A stretch of 64,000 nucleotides of DNA from Bacillus sp. ISL-51. Its GTDB lineage: Bacteria > Bacillota > Bacilli > Bacillales > Bacillaceae. Where the stretch lies: the NCBI RefSeq assembly GCF_018613535.1, contig NZ_JAGGQB010000011.1:1-64000 (forward strand). The letters run 5' to 3'. The position numbers and the translations under genes are program-made. The notes under the pieces were generated by a model. The model was not told the origin of the DNA. It searched no databases and worked only from the letters and a program-made list of their open reading frames with translations. This document shows, in pieces, positions 18,111-26,790 of the stretch; the stretch's first letter is position 1, and each line of letters starts with the position of its first letter.

Positions 18111-19247
18111 ATGAAAACTTATGACGCATTTCCAGAACCAATTGGCGGCTATACTGTCGGTCGAACCCAGATGGATTTTGAGTACACGGCATCAGATCAC
18201 TCAAAAAGAGAACTGACGGCGTTTGTGTACTATCCGTCCGACAGTAGCGAAGGTAAGACTACATCAACGTACATGTTTCCTGAAGTCTACGAGATGTTTA
18301 ATGAACAGCCACTTCTCACTGCGTTGAAGGATGCTTTCTCTATAGATATCAAGACCCAGTGTTACGACGACCTTGCTCTCTCTGGGAAGGAAAAGCGCTA
18401 TCCGGTGTTATTCTATGTTTGCGGCGGGGGCGGTTCTCCAGAATGGGGCACAGTGATCTGTACAGATTTGGCAAGCATGGGATATGTTGTGGTAAGCATC
18501 GGCCATCAGAATAGCACGATGTATAAGCGTAAAGACGGGCGCCTGTTTAATGTATCAAAGGATTTTTCGGATGTCATTATGGCGTTTTCTGAAGATCCGG
18601 AGATGCTGGCGTTGGCTGGTAAGATGGAGATGCGGCCTGACGATGAGACTGCCGTTGAGATGTGCCGTAACGTGCTTACACTCCCGGTACTTGCCAAGTT
18701 AACAGAGTATAGTGAGTTACAGGCAGAAGATGTAAGGGCTGTAGCCGATTATCTTTACAAACTGGACTCTGGAGAGGAGAATTCCTTCTTTAAGGGCAGA
18801 TTGCTCTTTGACATCGGCATGGGCATAGTCGGACATTCTTATGGAGGGCTTACGACGGCGATGGTTTGCCGGGACGACGACCGGTTCGCCTGCGGGATTG
18901 GCTTGGATAGCGGTGCGTTCGGCCTTCTCGACAGCGACCTTAAGAAACCCTTCCTGCTGCTGTTTCGTGAACCCAACTATAATATGAATGCGATAATTGG
19001 CGCTAACAATAGCAGGGAAACCTATTATTTCTCTGTTGATCGTGTTGCGCATTTAGATTACTGCGACATCGTGTTTACCAGTGTTAATGAGGAACTCAGA
19101 GGCGAACGGGATGCTATGGAGATGCGAAATCTTGTTACAGACTATACGAAGAACTTTTTTGATCATTACATACTGCAGAAGGCTGCAAGTGTGGAAAGTC
19201 TGGCATACGATGGCGTGGACTTGATCAAGAAGACCAGCAACAAGTGA
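18111..19247 (+). CDS. Alpha/beta hydrolase, PAF-acetylhydrolase-like
   Basis: A 378-residue predicted cytosolic serine hydrolase. The ATG follows AAGGGGG at a good distance. The N-terminal part has the QMDFEYTASD and VYYPSD strands typical of platelet-activating-factor acetylhydrolase/dienelactone-like enzymes. An oxyanion region (GGGGSPEWGT) precedes the helix, and the nucleophile elbow is GHSYGG with Ser243. Candidate acid and base are in LDSGAFG and HLDYCD. No signal peptide or membrane segment is present. It stands alone between a transposase fragment and a terminator, and its GC-rich codon use differs from the AT-rich genes that follow. The substrate is unknown. Confidence 0.8.
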   Translation: MKTYDAFPEPIGGYTVGRTQMDFEYTASDHSKRELTAFVYYPSDSSEGKTTSTYMFPEVYEMFNEQPLLTALKDAFSIDIKTQCYDDLALSGKEKRYPVLFYVCGGGGSPEWGTVICTDLASMGYVVVSIGHQNSTMYKRKDGRLFNVSKDFSDVIMAFSEDPEMLALAGKMEMRPDDETAVEMCRNVLTLPVLAKLTEYSELQAEDVRAVADYLYKLDSGEENSFFKGRLLFDIGMGIVGHSYGGLTTAMVCRDDDRFACGIGLDSGAFGLLDSDLKKPFLLLFREPNYNMNAIIGANNSRETYYFSVDRVAHLDYCDIVFTSVNEELRGERDAMEMRNLVTDYTKNFFDHYILQKAASVESLAYDGVDLIKKTSNK

Positions 19248-19301
19248 CATAACCGAGAGGTTGCTGTTAAACGCATGTCAAAGAGCTAGCCGTACAGACA
19301 C

Positions 19302-19341
19302 AGAGCCGATAACCCTATTACGCGGTTATCGGCTCTCTCAT
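19302..19341 (+). terminator. Hairpin after the alpha/beta hydrolase gene
   Basis: The stem GAGCCGATAACC / GGTTATCGGCTC is about 50 bp after the stop. The following T content is modest (TCTCATATTT), so termination may be weak. Confidence 0.65.
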
Positions 19342-19454
19342 ATTTCAGGCATTGTTTTCTATTTGAGATGATAAGCGGTGTTTTCACCGTTGAAAAACAC
19401 ACATGAATTCAAATTCAAAAATGATCAGTATGAATAGCCAATAATGGATACTCT

Positions 19455-20006
19455 TTATTTAAGTATAATCTGATTTCGTTCTAGTAAAGTCCATAAATGT
19501 TCGGTGATTTCTTCTACAGGATAAGGCATCAATTGCGTTATCCACCACTCTATTACACCAATTATTGCGGAGGACCAAAACTGAATGAGGATCTCCTTGT
19601 TCATATTTTGATTTATTCCATTTAATTGCAATTGTTCCCTTAACCCTTCTTTCATGACAGTTAATAATTTATTTCGGAAGGTGGGGACCCCTTTATTTGT
19701 TAACAATGTATGGTAGATAAAAGAGTGTTCCTCTAAATATTTAAATATCTGTAGTAAAGTTGTTTTAGAAGGGTAGCTTCCAGAACCTTTGGGCAAGCAA
19801 TAAATAAGCAATTCCTGTATTTCTCTTTCAATGCATTGTTCTAATAAATCGAATTTATCTTTGTAATGTAAATAGATCGTTCCTCTATTTACATCTGCTC
19901 TTTCCGCAATGGAGTTTATGGTGATATCTTCAAAATCGTTCTCCGCGATTAAACTAATAAGTGCTTCCTCTATAGCTTTTTTAGATTTTTTAATTCTTTT
20001 ATCCAT
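19455..20006 (-). CDS. TetR-family transcriptional regulator
   Basis: A 183-residue repressor-like protein. The N-terminal helix-turn-helix is clear (ITINSIAERADVNRGTIYLHYKDKFDLL, residues about 28-55). The C-terminal half is helical (FWSSAIIGVIEWWI), as in the TetR_C_8/DhaS-like group. GGGAGGATATT precedes the ATG. It is divergent from a ketopantoate-reductase-like gene, and the 279-bp gap contains dyad repeats suited to a TetR dimer. It probably represses that gene and itself. The region is AT-rich relative to the bmy genes, suggesting acquisition. Confidence 0.9.
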   Translation of the reverse strand: MDKRIKKSKKAIEEALISLIAENDFEDITINSIAERADVNRGTIYLHYKDKFDLLEQCIEREIQELLIYCLPKGSGSYPSKTTLLQIFKYLEEHSFIYHTLLTNKGVPTFRNKLLTVMKEGLREQLQLNGINQNMNKEILIQFWSSAIIGVIEWWITQLMPYPVEEITEHLWTLLERNQIILK

Positions 20007-20082
20007 AATATCCTCCCTAATAGGATCGTTTAATTAAAGAATAGACCCATTACGTTAATTATAATGAACAAAAGTATAAAAA

Positions 20083-20156
20083 GAAACAGATGTTTATTTT
20101 CTTGTTAATGAACAAATACCTTTAATCTGTTCATTATTAAACAATATCTGTTTAAT
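20083..20156. promoter_or_regulatory. Candidate TetR operators
   Basis: ATTAAACA-N5-TGTTTAAT (20136-20156) is a perfect 8-bp dyad. AAACA-GA-TGTTT lies near 20083-20094 with the same half-site. Both sit between the divergent TetR and reductase genes. Confidence 0.5.
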
Positions 20157-20205
20157 TAACTATTGAAGCATAGATAGACTGTTGATAAAATTGAAAAAAT
20201 AGACA

Positions 20206-20225
20206 GTTGTTGAACAATCAACAAC
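20206..20225. promoter_or_regulatory. Second dyad in the divergent intergenic region
   Basis: GTTGTTGA-ACAA-TCAACAAC is a perfect 8-bp inverted repeat about 60 bp before the reductase ATG. It could be an operator or the stem of a leader hairpin. Confidence 0.45.
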
Positions 20226-20285
20226 CATCTATTAATATCATAAAAAACTTTAACTATAAAGATTCTATAGAAGGGGAGTTTTACG

Positions 20286-21230
20286 ATGAAAGTATTGGTT
20301 TATGGTGCTGGTGTTTTGGGAAGTTATCTTGCCCACTCATTATTACGAGGAGGAAACAATGTTTCCATTTTAGCTAGAGGGAGGCGGTATGAACAATTGA
20401 AAGAAGATGGAATTGTTATTCGACATCATTTCCAACGAAAAAATACTGTCGATGCAGTAAATGTAATTGATAAACTACAACCTGAAGAACACTACGATCT
20501 CATATTTGTGGTGATGAAATACAATCAATTTTCATCGGTTCTCCCGATTTTAGCTGAAAATATAAGTAACAATATTGTGATTGTTGGGAATAACGCTGAT
20601 GCTGCAAATATGCAAACATTCCTAAATAAAAATAGCAAAGTTAAAAAAAATATTGCGTTTGGTTTTCAAATTAGTGGGGGGATGAGGGAAGAAAATGGTC
20701 GTGTTATTTTTATTCGGGGGGGAGGACAAATGGTAATCGGTAGCTTAGACGGTGGCTTATCATTTAAATCTACATTAGAGAAGGCTTTTAAGGAAGCGAA
20801 ACATAAACTAAGTTTTAATGAAAATATTGATGGTTGGCTTAAAAGTCACTTCATACCGATTATTGCTATGAACTCAATCCATTATATCAATAACTTTGAC
20901 TTTAAAAAAATAGTGAAGGATAAGAATGCATTAATGCAGATGATTTCTGTAATGGATGAGGGGTTTATGGTTTTAGAAAAACTGGGATATCGAATTGACC
21001 CAGCATTTCAAGTGAATATGGTTCGTAACCATCGAAATTTTGTCTACCACGGTTTGAGAATATTTCACAAACTTCCGATGGCTAAACTTTTTGAGTGCTC
21101 CTTTAGCGAGATTAAAGCCTTATATGAAACATTTGATGAATTGAAAAAGGAAGCGAATATATCAACTCCAAATTTGGACGACCTTCAAAAACGATCAACT
21201 TCTAAGTATAGAGATGAGGTCAATCGTTAG
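20286..21230 (+). CDS. Ketopantoate reductase-like oxidoreductase (ApbA/PanE family)
   Basis: A 314-residue NADPH-dependent 2-dehydropantoate-2-reductase family protein. The N-terminal Rossmann motif is VLVYGAGVLGSYLAHSL (residues 3-19) and the family's catalytic lysine is probably the one in GWLKSHFIP. AAGGGGAG precedes the ATG. Unlike the housekeeping PanE it stands alone beside a TetR repressor, so it is more likely an inducible reductase of a related 2-keto substrate, perhaps a detoxification enzyme. The C-terminal helical domain is recognisable but diverged (VRNHRNFVYHGLRIFHK). A terminator follows. Substrate unknown. Confidence 0.8.
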   Translation: MKVLVYGAGVLGSYLAHSLLRGGNNVSILARGRRYEQLKEDGIVIRHHFQRKNTVDAVNVIDKLQPEEHYDLIFVVMKYNQFSSVLPILAENISNNIVIVGNNADAANMQTFLNKNSKVKKNIAFGFQISGGMREENGRVIFIRGGGQMVIGSLDGGLSFKSTLEKAFKEAKHKLSFNENIDGWLKSHFIPIIAMNSIHYINNFDFKKIVKDKNALMQMISVMDEGFMVLEKLGYRIDPAFQVNMVRNHRNFVYHGLRIFHKLPMAKLFECSFSEIKALYETFDELKKEANISTPNLDDLQKRSTSKYRDEVNR

Positions 21231-21302
21231 TAATTCTCATATAAAATGTATATCTACCAAATTACTCATATAAATTCAATATAATATCACGATTGTGAAA
21301 TA

Positions 21303-21346
21303 AAACGTATACCCCCGTCCTGTTTTGGATGGGGGTATACGTTTTG
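21303..21346. terminator. Terminator after the reductase-like gene
   Basis: A long stem (AAACGTATACCCCC with GGGGGTATACGTTT) has a short loop and ends in GTTTTGG. The downstream T run is short, but the stem is very stable. Confidence 0.7.
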
Positions 21347-21436
21347 GAAGCATTTAACTCTTAACAAAAACAACTCAATTTATGACCCATTTTTACACGT
21401 ACCCCGGCTGAGGGTGGATAAGGGGGGATAAATTAA

Positions 21437-21547
21437 ATGATGGGAAAAGTAGAGATAAGGGTCTCAACAACAACAGAGGATGAATTTTCGAAATGGACCC
21501 TTGTTCATGTCCTAAATGGAGCCTTATCGAAAAGAAATCCAATATGA
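21437..21547 (+). CDS. Possible 36-aa small protein
   Basis: A short ORF (MMGKVEIRVSTTTEDEFSKW at the start, ending LSKRNPI) whose ATG follows AAGGGGGG by about nine bases, an excellent Bacillus ribosome binding site. It is polar with no signal or membrane segment. It lies between the terminator of the reductase-like gene and a convergent secreted-protein gene. I do not recognise it. It could be the N-terminal stub of a lost gene, since the region contains other remnants. The ribosome binding site is the main argument for translation. Confidence 0.35.
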   Translation: MMGKVEIRVSTTTEDEFSKWTLVHVLNGALSKRNPI

Positions 21548-21558
21548 ATTTCATTTTA

Positions 21559-21591
<33 letters not shown>

Positions 21592-21606
21592 TGTTTTGAA
21601 ATGAAA

Positions 21607-21654
21607 TTCTCGTCTCACTAACTAAGTATACTTAAGAAAATGAGACGAGATTTA
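21607..21654 (-). terminator. Hairpin downstream of the small secreted protein gene
   Basis: CTCGTCTCA and TGAGACGAG flank a 20-nt loop that itself holds a small AAGTATACTT palindrome. On the minus strand a T-rich stretch follows. Confidence 0.5.
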
Positions 21655-21680
21655 AAAAATAGAATTCATTTACGTTTTAA

Positions 21681-21944
21681 TTACTTGTATACATAACAAG
21701 TTCCATCGATAATTGATACACATGTATAGGTATCATGATAAGATCTGCCTTCACCGTCTCTAAAGAAAACAGTTACAGTACCGTCACCATTCCATTGGAA
21801 TTGATAACCGTCTTTGTATTTGTTTCGAATGGGTGTTAAATCTTCGGGCTTGACTGCCGCATTCACTGCTGGCGTTCCAGATACTAGCAAGGCTCCAACT
21901 AGTGCAACAGCTCCCACTATTTTTTTGACTTTGTTTTTAAACAT
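21681..21944 (-). CDS. Small secreted two-cysteine protein
   Basis: An 87-residue protein starting at the ATG at 21944, which follows AAGGGGGG by seven bases; a longer in-frame extension upstream lacks a ribosome binding site and covers the promoter. It has a typical Sec signal peptide (basic MFKNKVKK, hydrophobic VGAVALVGALLV, cleavage after PAVNA). The mature part of about 58 residues has aromatic beta-strand-like segments (YQFQWNGDGTVTVFF) and two cysteines near the C-terminus (TYTCVSIIDGTCYVYK) that could form a disulfide. Family not recognised. Size and export fit a secreted antimicrobial or a cell-surface protein, but nothing shows this directly; there is no immunity or transporter gene beside it. 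Confidence 0.7.
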   Translation of the reverse strand: MFKNKVKKIVGAVALVGALLVSGTPAVNAAVKPEDLTPIRNKYKDGYQFQWNGDGTVTVFFRDGEGRSYHDTYTCVSIIDGTCYVYK

Positions 21945-21973
21945 CAATATTACCCCCCTTGTCATTTTGTGTC

Positions 21974-22002
21974 TATTAAATGCTCGTCCATTTAGCAGAC
22001 AA
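21974..22002 (-). promoter_or_regulatory. Sigma-A promoter of the small secreted protein
   Basis: On the minus strand TTGTCT (21997-22002) and TTAATA (21974-21979) are separated by 17 bp, placing transcription start near 21967, just upstream of the ribosome binding site. Confidence 0.5.
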
Positions 22003-22204
22003 CCCGATTTTATCACTCTAAAGATGAAAAAAATGTCTAATTATGTAGAATCGAGATAAAATTCTAATAAAATACACATTTTTACAAATCATTTTCATCT
22101 GTATTTTGATGATTCCGCTAAGTATACATTGAAAGCATGAAAACGATCTTAAAATTGATGTATTTAACATATTTCTTACAGCGTCCTTCAAAATTCATAT
22201 AAAA

Positions 22205-22236
22205 AAAGGCTGCCGGCGATTTCCGGCAGCCTAAAA
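22205..22236 (-). terminator. Terminator of the yndGHJ operon
   Basis: The stem AGGCTGCCGG / CCGGCAGCCT is followed on the minus strand by seven T residues, downstream of yndJ. Confidence 0.9.
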
Positions 22237-22291
22237 TCCCTTAGAGTCCTCTTTGGAAAAACTTCCATATCCCTTAAACGCGTCCCTCTCA

Positions 22292-23938
22292 TCAGCTTTT
22301 ATACGATGAATTTGGATTGCCGCATGTAATCCGATAATTCACAGTAAGAAATTTCATCCCAAACAGCCACATGCGGTGAACGGCTGTCAATCGGTTGTCG
22401 CCCTGTGCTGTTATGAGAAACGTTTCCGACAATGGAAGGCTGCATGTTCCAAATTTCGTTTGCAGATAGATCCCCTCGTCACCCGCTCCGCTTTTTCTTC
22501 GTCTGCTTGTCAGCATGAGGCTCTCTTTATGATGATAGGGCTTCAGAATACCTGTCATTTGGCTGAACGGAAGCGGAAGAGAAATATTCATGTATCCCTC
22601 CCCGTTTGACCTGTACACAGAATACAGCGCAGTGAATATGGTTTCCTGTTTCTCATTTGTTCTGATCCAGGCACGGACCTTTTTCCTGCCGTCTTTACTG
22701 GAATCAACGCCTTTTATTTGACTGTGCATCGTATACCAGTCAGGATTCATTGAGAGATGAATTTGTCCGGTTCTTCTGCTGAACCGTTCATAGATATGTG
22801 CAAACGGCCGAAACCACGTACTCCATGTCACTTTTGCTTCTATATCATAATTAATCGTTTTCTCATAAAACGAAAGAATTGCCGGCGTTAGTTTCTCTGC
22901 TGAAAAATGGTCGGAATGAAGGTCATTCATTTCATCAACCAGCCCAGTATAATAATCGTTAGTTTCCGCATGAATGTCAGCCAAGAAATCGCTACCTATC
23001 GCTCTCTTTCCGTAAATACGGCTGAAAGTCTGTACACAGTGCTCATCAAATGGCCTCGGATTTTCCATTCTCCAGCCTGCCAGAGCCGGCAAAATAACGC
23101 CGCATGCATTGACGGTCCCGTGAATCCAAATCATTTGGCTGATGGTAAGTGTCATTTCTTCACGATAAACACCAAAAGAATAAATCAGAGAGAAACAAAT
23201 CGTAATCATTAATACGGCCGATGAAGTTCGAATCAGCAATTTCCCTGTCTTCGTCTGAAATGGTGCCCTAAAAACGAGATATGCGTTTATATACAGTGCT
23301 GACATGTACATTCCGACTGCAATAAGATCAAGTGTCTTTGAGAATGTAATGCCCATTGCGATAAGCAGCGGCGAGAGCAGAATGATTCCCGTGCTCCAGC
23401 GGTAAAGACCCCGTCTTTCTCTTATGATTCTGCCGAGTAAGCCGTTAAAGATCGGAATAAGAAAAGCAGAATAATGAAAGTGAACAGCTGTCAGCAATAT
23501 AATAAGCGGACCGAAATGCATAATATCCATTTGTGAAACATAAGCAAAAAACCAAAATCCTCCGCCAGCCAAATAGATAAGGCCGAAGATAACCGAAGTT
23601 TCTTCTATTCTATGTATGTTTGTCTTCCATAGCCTCACCACACCATACACAGCCAATAAAATGGTGTACAGCCACCACAGCAGCGCAAAAAAGCTGATAT
23701 CCGTAATAAAAGCCAGTGCTGCACATAAAGCTGCTGCCGGATAACACTGTACTAATACGTTTTCAAATGGTTGAACCTCACGATCAGCCGTTTGTTGAAA
23801 AACAAGAGGAAAAACACCCGGAACGAAAAATAGAACGGATAACAGGACAAGCGCCTCTGCAGCAGACACATGCGGGGCTTCAGCTGCAAAAAATCCTATA
23901 AAACAAATCATGCTGATCACACTGTTTCGTTTCAGCAT
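22292..23938 (-). CDS. yndJ: YndJ family membrane protein
   Basis: A 548-residue protein matching the YndJ family by length, operon position and architecture. The N-terminal half (to about residue 290) is multi-pass membrane, with helices such as ALVLLSVLFFVPGVFPLVF and FALLWWLYTILLAVYGVV. The C-terminal half is soluble, with a beta-rich segment containing many aromatic and basic residues. The start overlaps the yndH stop by seven bases, implying translational coupling. In B. subtilis yndG, yndH and yndJ form one operon of unknown function. The gene looks intact. Confidence 0.8.
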   Translation of the reverse strand: MLKRNSVISMICFIGFFAAEAPHVSAAEALVLLSVLFFVPGVFPLVFQQTADREVQPFENVLVQCYPAAALCAALAFITDISFFALLWWLYTILLAVYGVVRLWKTNIHRIEETSVIFGLIYLAGGGFWFFAYVSQMDIMHFGPLIILLTAVHFHYSAFLIPIFNGLLGRIIRERRGLYRWSTGIILLSPLLIAMGITFSKTLDLIAVGMYMSALYINAYLVFRAPFQTKTGKLLIRTSSAVLMITICFSLIYSFGVYREEMTLTISQMIWIHGTVNACGVILPALAGWRMENPRPFDEHCVQTFSRIYGKRAIGSDFLADIHAETNDYYTGLVDEMNDLHSDHFSAEKLTPAILSFYEKTINYDIEAKVTWSTWFRPFAHIYERFSRRTGQIHLSMNPDWYTMHSQIKGVDSSKDGRKKVRAWIRTNEKQETIFTALYSVYRSNGEGYMNISLPLPFSQMTGILKPYHHKESLMLTSRRRKSGAGDEGIYLQTKFGTCSLPLSETFLITAQGDNRLTAVHRMWLFGMKFLTVNYRITCGNPNSSYKS

Positions 23939-24549
23939 ATATCTCCCCCTTCTTCCTTAAATGTTCCTTGATAATAGAAAAGGGTGCCGAGAATCATATT
24001 CTCCACATGCACTTGTATAGTAAAACAATTCATTTCTTCATGATAGCTCTCGTAAACGGAGGATGTGCCGCAAAGCCATTTTGGAAGCGGAATTTTCTTT
24101 CCCAATATCAATAACCATTGCCTTCCCGATGTGATGTTAAGCGCCCCGTCTGAGGTTGCTTCTAAATGTAAAACAGACAGCAGAATGTACGGTTTGCCGA
24201 AGTAATCAAGAATTCGTTTTTCTTGTTCGTCATATACCATAACTGCGTCAAAGAAACGCTTTTTGCCTTTAAAGAAAAATGTTCGGTTCCATTCCACACC
24301 GATATGCTGTTTCGTATAAAAAGTTTTATTTTGAATGGTGAAAGGGATGTCCTTCCCGCTCTCAGAGAAGAAGCATCTAAAGAAGACACCAAACTTCAAT
24401 AGCATTCTGACGACAAATGAGCCTTCCTTTATGTCTGACATGATTCCTTTTCCGATGAACGTGTGTGATTCGTCTAATTGATAGCGTTTTTGCAGCTGAG
24501 GATGTAATAAGTGATAATTAACGATTGATTTTTCATAAATTGAACCCAC
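23932..24549 (-). CDS. yndH: DUF4166 domain protein YndH
   Basis: A 205-residue soluble protein with the DUF4166 pattern: HLLHPQLQKRYQL near the start, the GxG motif in FIGKGIM, WNRTFFF in the middle and the LILGKKIPLPKWLCG motif near residue 150. It starts at a GTG four bases after the yndG stop codon, so it is translated by coupling. It is the central gene of the yndG-yndH-yndJ operon. DUF4166 domains often accompany DoxX-like or SRPBCC domain proteins, as here. No biochemical role is known to me. Confidence 0.8.
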   Translation of the reverse strand: MGSIYEKSIVNYHLLHPQLQKRYQLDESHTFIGKGIMSDIKEGSFVVRMLLKFGVFFRCFFSESGKDIPFTIQNKTFYTKQHIGVEWNRTFFFKGKKRFFDAVMVYDEQEKRILDYFGKPYILLSVLHLEATSDGALNITSGRQWLLILGKKIPLPKWLCGTSSVYESYHEEMNCFTIQVHVENMILGTLFYYQGTFKEEGGDIC

Positions 24550-24553
24550 AACT

Positions 24554-25366
24554 TCACTTCTTTCTCTTTCGTTTTGTATGCCGGGCGCTCGGGAGCTTAA
24601 GACTAAGAATAATTCCCGCAGCCGTAATCGCTCCTAACAAAACAGATAATAATATTCCCGATGGCAAAAATGCTGATACAGAAAAGATACATACCTGTCC
24701 GGCATGAAGCAGCCATTTTCTCCCGAAAGGAACCATCCATAAAATACCCAAACCTGACTCTAACGCCCCTGCTATTCTGTTTGCTTCAAGAAAAAAATCT
24801 GCAAACCCTTGATGAAACCAATACAAACTGAAAAACAAGCACAACATGACATAGACGAATCCGCAGTAAGCCGATTTCTTCGGGTGTCTGTTCTGCTCAA
24901 TCCAAAGCCGCAAAGCATCAAAGCTCCACGCCGTGGCCCAGCTTAACAGCGGCCGAAATACAAATCGATCTATCAATCTCCCGGGCAGGCCGTATGCTGT
25001 TTTATATTGGTATTGGGTCATGAACGTGATACTCCGGTTATCATGCGGTCTATACTTCCAATAGCCCCTGCCGGTTTCAATCAGAGATAACGGATGATCG
25101 GAGTGAAAGGCCAGGGAAGATACCCAATGAGAAGAATGCTGATTGGTGCCTCCAACTGTTTCCCCAGTGCCAGACACCTTTAATCCAAAACCTATCCTTG
25201 TCTCATAAAGAAATTTCTGCGGTTCGTTTGGTTTTCGATGAAGGTACGTAATATCTGAAAAACGCAGATCCCATTCCTTATGAAGCGCTGGGTTTTGCGT
25301 ATATTCCCAAAGCGTATTCAAATCAGATGTTATGTCAATTTCCACATAGATCGGCTCCTGTTTCAT
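24554..25366 (-). CDS. yndG: SRPBCC/DoxX-like protein YndG
   Basis: A 270-residue protein. Residues 1-150 form an SRPBCC-type (START-like) ligand-binding fold (VEIDITSDLNTLWEYTQNPALHKEWDLRF). Residues about 170-260 contain four hydrophobic helices of the DoxX-like kind (YVMLCLFFSLYWFHQGFADF, LLHAGQVCIFSVSAFLPSG). The C-terminus is strongly basic. The ATG follows GGAGGG. It is the first gene of the yndG-yndH-yndJ operon. Function unknown; a role at the membrane in lipid or quinone handling would be a guess from the folds. Confidence 0.8.
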   Translation of the reverse strand: MKQEPIYVEIDITSDLNTLWEYTQNPALHKEWDLRFSDITYLHRKPNEPQKFLYETRIGFGLKVSGTGETVGGTNQHSSHWVSSLAFHSDHPLSLIETGRGYWKYRPHDNRSITFMTQYQYKTAYGLPGRLIDRFVFRPLLSWATAWSFDALRLWIEQNRHPKKSAYCGFVYVMLCLFFSLYWFHQGFADFFLEANRIAGALESGLGILWMVPFGRKWLLHAGQVCIFSVSAFLPSGILLSVLLGAITAAGIILSLKLPSARHTKRKRKK

Positions 25367-25530
25367 ACGCCCTCCTTTTTCCCTTCTTTTGTAAACACTC
25401 CCTATATTAGCATATTGATAGATTGAATGGCAGTGTGACTCCAGACTTTTGCTGACCCCGAGTCCGGTCTCCGATATGTCATCCCTTGTTTCCCTTTCTT
25501 TTCTTTAAAAGATGCCTTGGTTTGCAAACA

Positions 25531-25560
25531 AAAAAAGACCGGTTATCTGCCGGTCTTCAA
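25531..25560 (-). terminator. Terminator after the broken transporter gene
   Basis: AAGACCGG / CCGGTCTT with an 7-nt loop is followed on the minus strand by a run of seven T residues. It ends the kdgK-to-exuT operon. Confidence 0.85.
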
Positions 25561-25634
25561 TCATTTCAGATGTCTTCAGGCCGCCATTTCTCATCTGAAC
25601 GCCCGCTGGGTTCTCATCCACCGTAAAGGCCCTT

Positions 25635-26714
25635 TTAATAAGAAACCGTATCTTCGGCATCCGATCCAGCAGATTTGCTGATGATCAGACGGACGAAACG
25701 GATAACAGCAAGAGAAGCAAATACAGCTAAGCCGCCAGCCAGCAGGAACGCTCCAGAGAACGTACCGGTTTTGTCAACGATAAAACCGATTAACGCAGGT
25801 CCGATAATACCGGCCGTGTTTGCGAGGAAATGCATGAATCCGCCAACGGATTCGACATTTTTTGGGTCTGCCACGTCTTGAATGATAGCCCAGTAGATGG
25901 AACCTGTTACATACAAGAAGAAAACAGATAAAGCGACAAGTATGACGGCGCTTACAGTAACGGTGACAAGTCCGGCAAATCCGATGAATACTGCGGAAGC
26001 AAACAGACAGGTGACAAGAATCACTTTACGCGAGAACAGCACGCCTTTTTTGGCCGCTTTTTTAAATACATAATCGGAAATAAGTCCTCCGGCTGCCAGA
26101 CCGATAAAACCCAGAATCTATGGAATAACAGTGACCACGCTCATGAATTCAACACTTAATCCCCGTTCGTCCACCAAGTAGCTTGGGAACCATGTCAGGA
26201 AGAAAAATAAGATGTAGTTATAGGCGAAAAAGGCGAAAGCCGTGAATAGTACAGTCTTTTGTTTCAGATAAAAGGTGAGCGGAATTTCTCATGAGGCGCC
26301 CCGTCCGCCTTCATTGTTGCCGGCGCATCCCCCATTGGCTCTGCCGGTTTTTCTTTTACGAACTTAAACCAGCACAGCGCCCAGACCAAACCAATGATCA
26401 TGATGAGTACAAAGGAAACCTTCCAGCTGAACGCAACAGCAATCATACCGACAATCGGACCGGAAATCGCTCCGCCCAGCGGCGTACCGCTGCTTGTCAC
26501 TCCGATGGCTGATGGATGCTACTCCGCCAACAAAGTTAAAGATAGCGTAACCGACAGAGAAACTGCTGAAGATCAAACCCATTTGGGTTGCAGACAATGT
26601 GAGTTCGTCCTGAATAAATGGAGCTGCAATCGACAGTGCCGAACGGTTCAAATAGTTTATGACACCGGCTAAGAATAAAAGAACAATCACTGGAAGCCTG
26701 TCTTTTGAAAACAT
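25635..26714 (-). pseudogene. exuT: Broken hexuronate-type MFS transporter (ExuT family)
   Basis: Pieced together, the minus strand encodes an anion:cation symporter family MFS protein: LAGVINYLNRSALSIAAPFIQ at the start, GTPLGGAISGPIVGMIAV in the middle, LTWFPSYLVDERGLSVEFMS, then KVILVTCLFASAVFIGFAG and a terminal AEDTVSY. Lesions: an internal deletion with frameshift near 26515-26525 joins GGVAS to IGVTSSGTPL and removes roughly 80 codons; a one-base loss near 26287 after HEK; and an in-frame TAG at 26118-26120. No functional transporter can be made. In B. subtilis ExuT-type carriers import galacturonate and glucuronate, fitting the neighbouring uxu/kdg genes. A LacI-type operator lies just upstream, so the regulatory site outlived the gene. 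Confidence 0.9.
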
Positions 26715-26762
26715 GTAAACCTCCCTACATTTTTAATATTCTGACATTTTTAAAAACCGGCA

Positions 26763-26774
26763 TAAACCGGTTTA
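26763..26774 (-). promoter_or_regulatory. LacI-type operator before the broken transporter gene
   Basis: TAAACCGGTTTA is a perfect 12-bp palindrome with the central CG typical of LacI-family operators. It lies between kdgR and the transporter start. The same half-site occurs at the kdgK promoter (32439-32465), so KdgR is the likely binder. Confidence 0.65.
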
Positions 26775-26790
26775 GTTTTACTGAGAGGCC

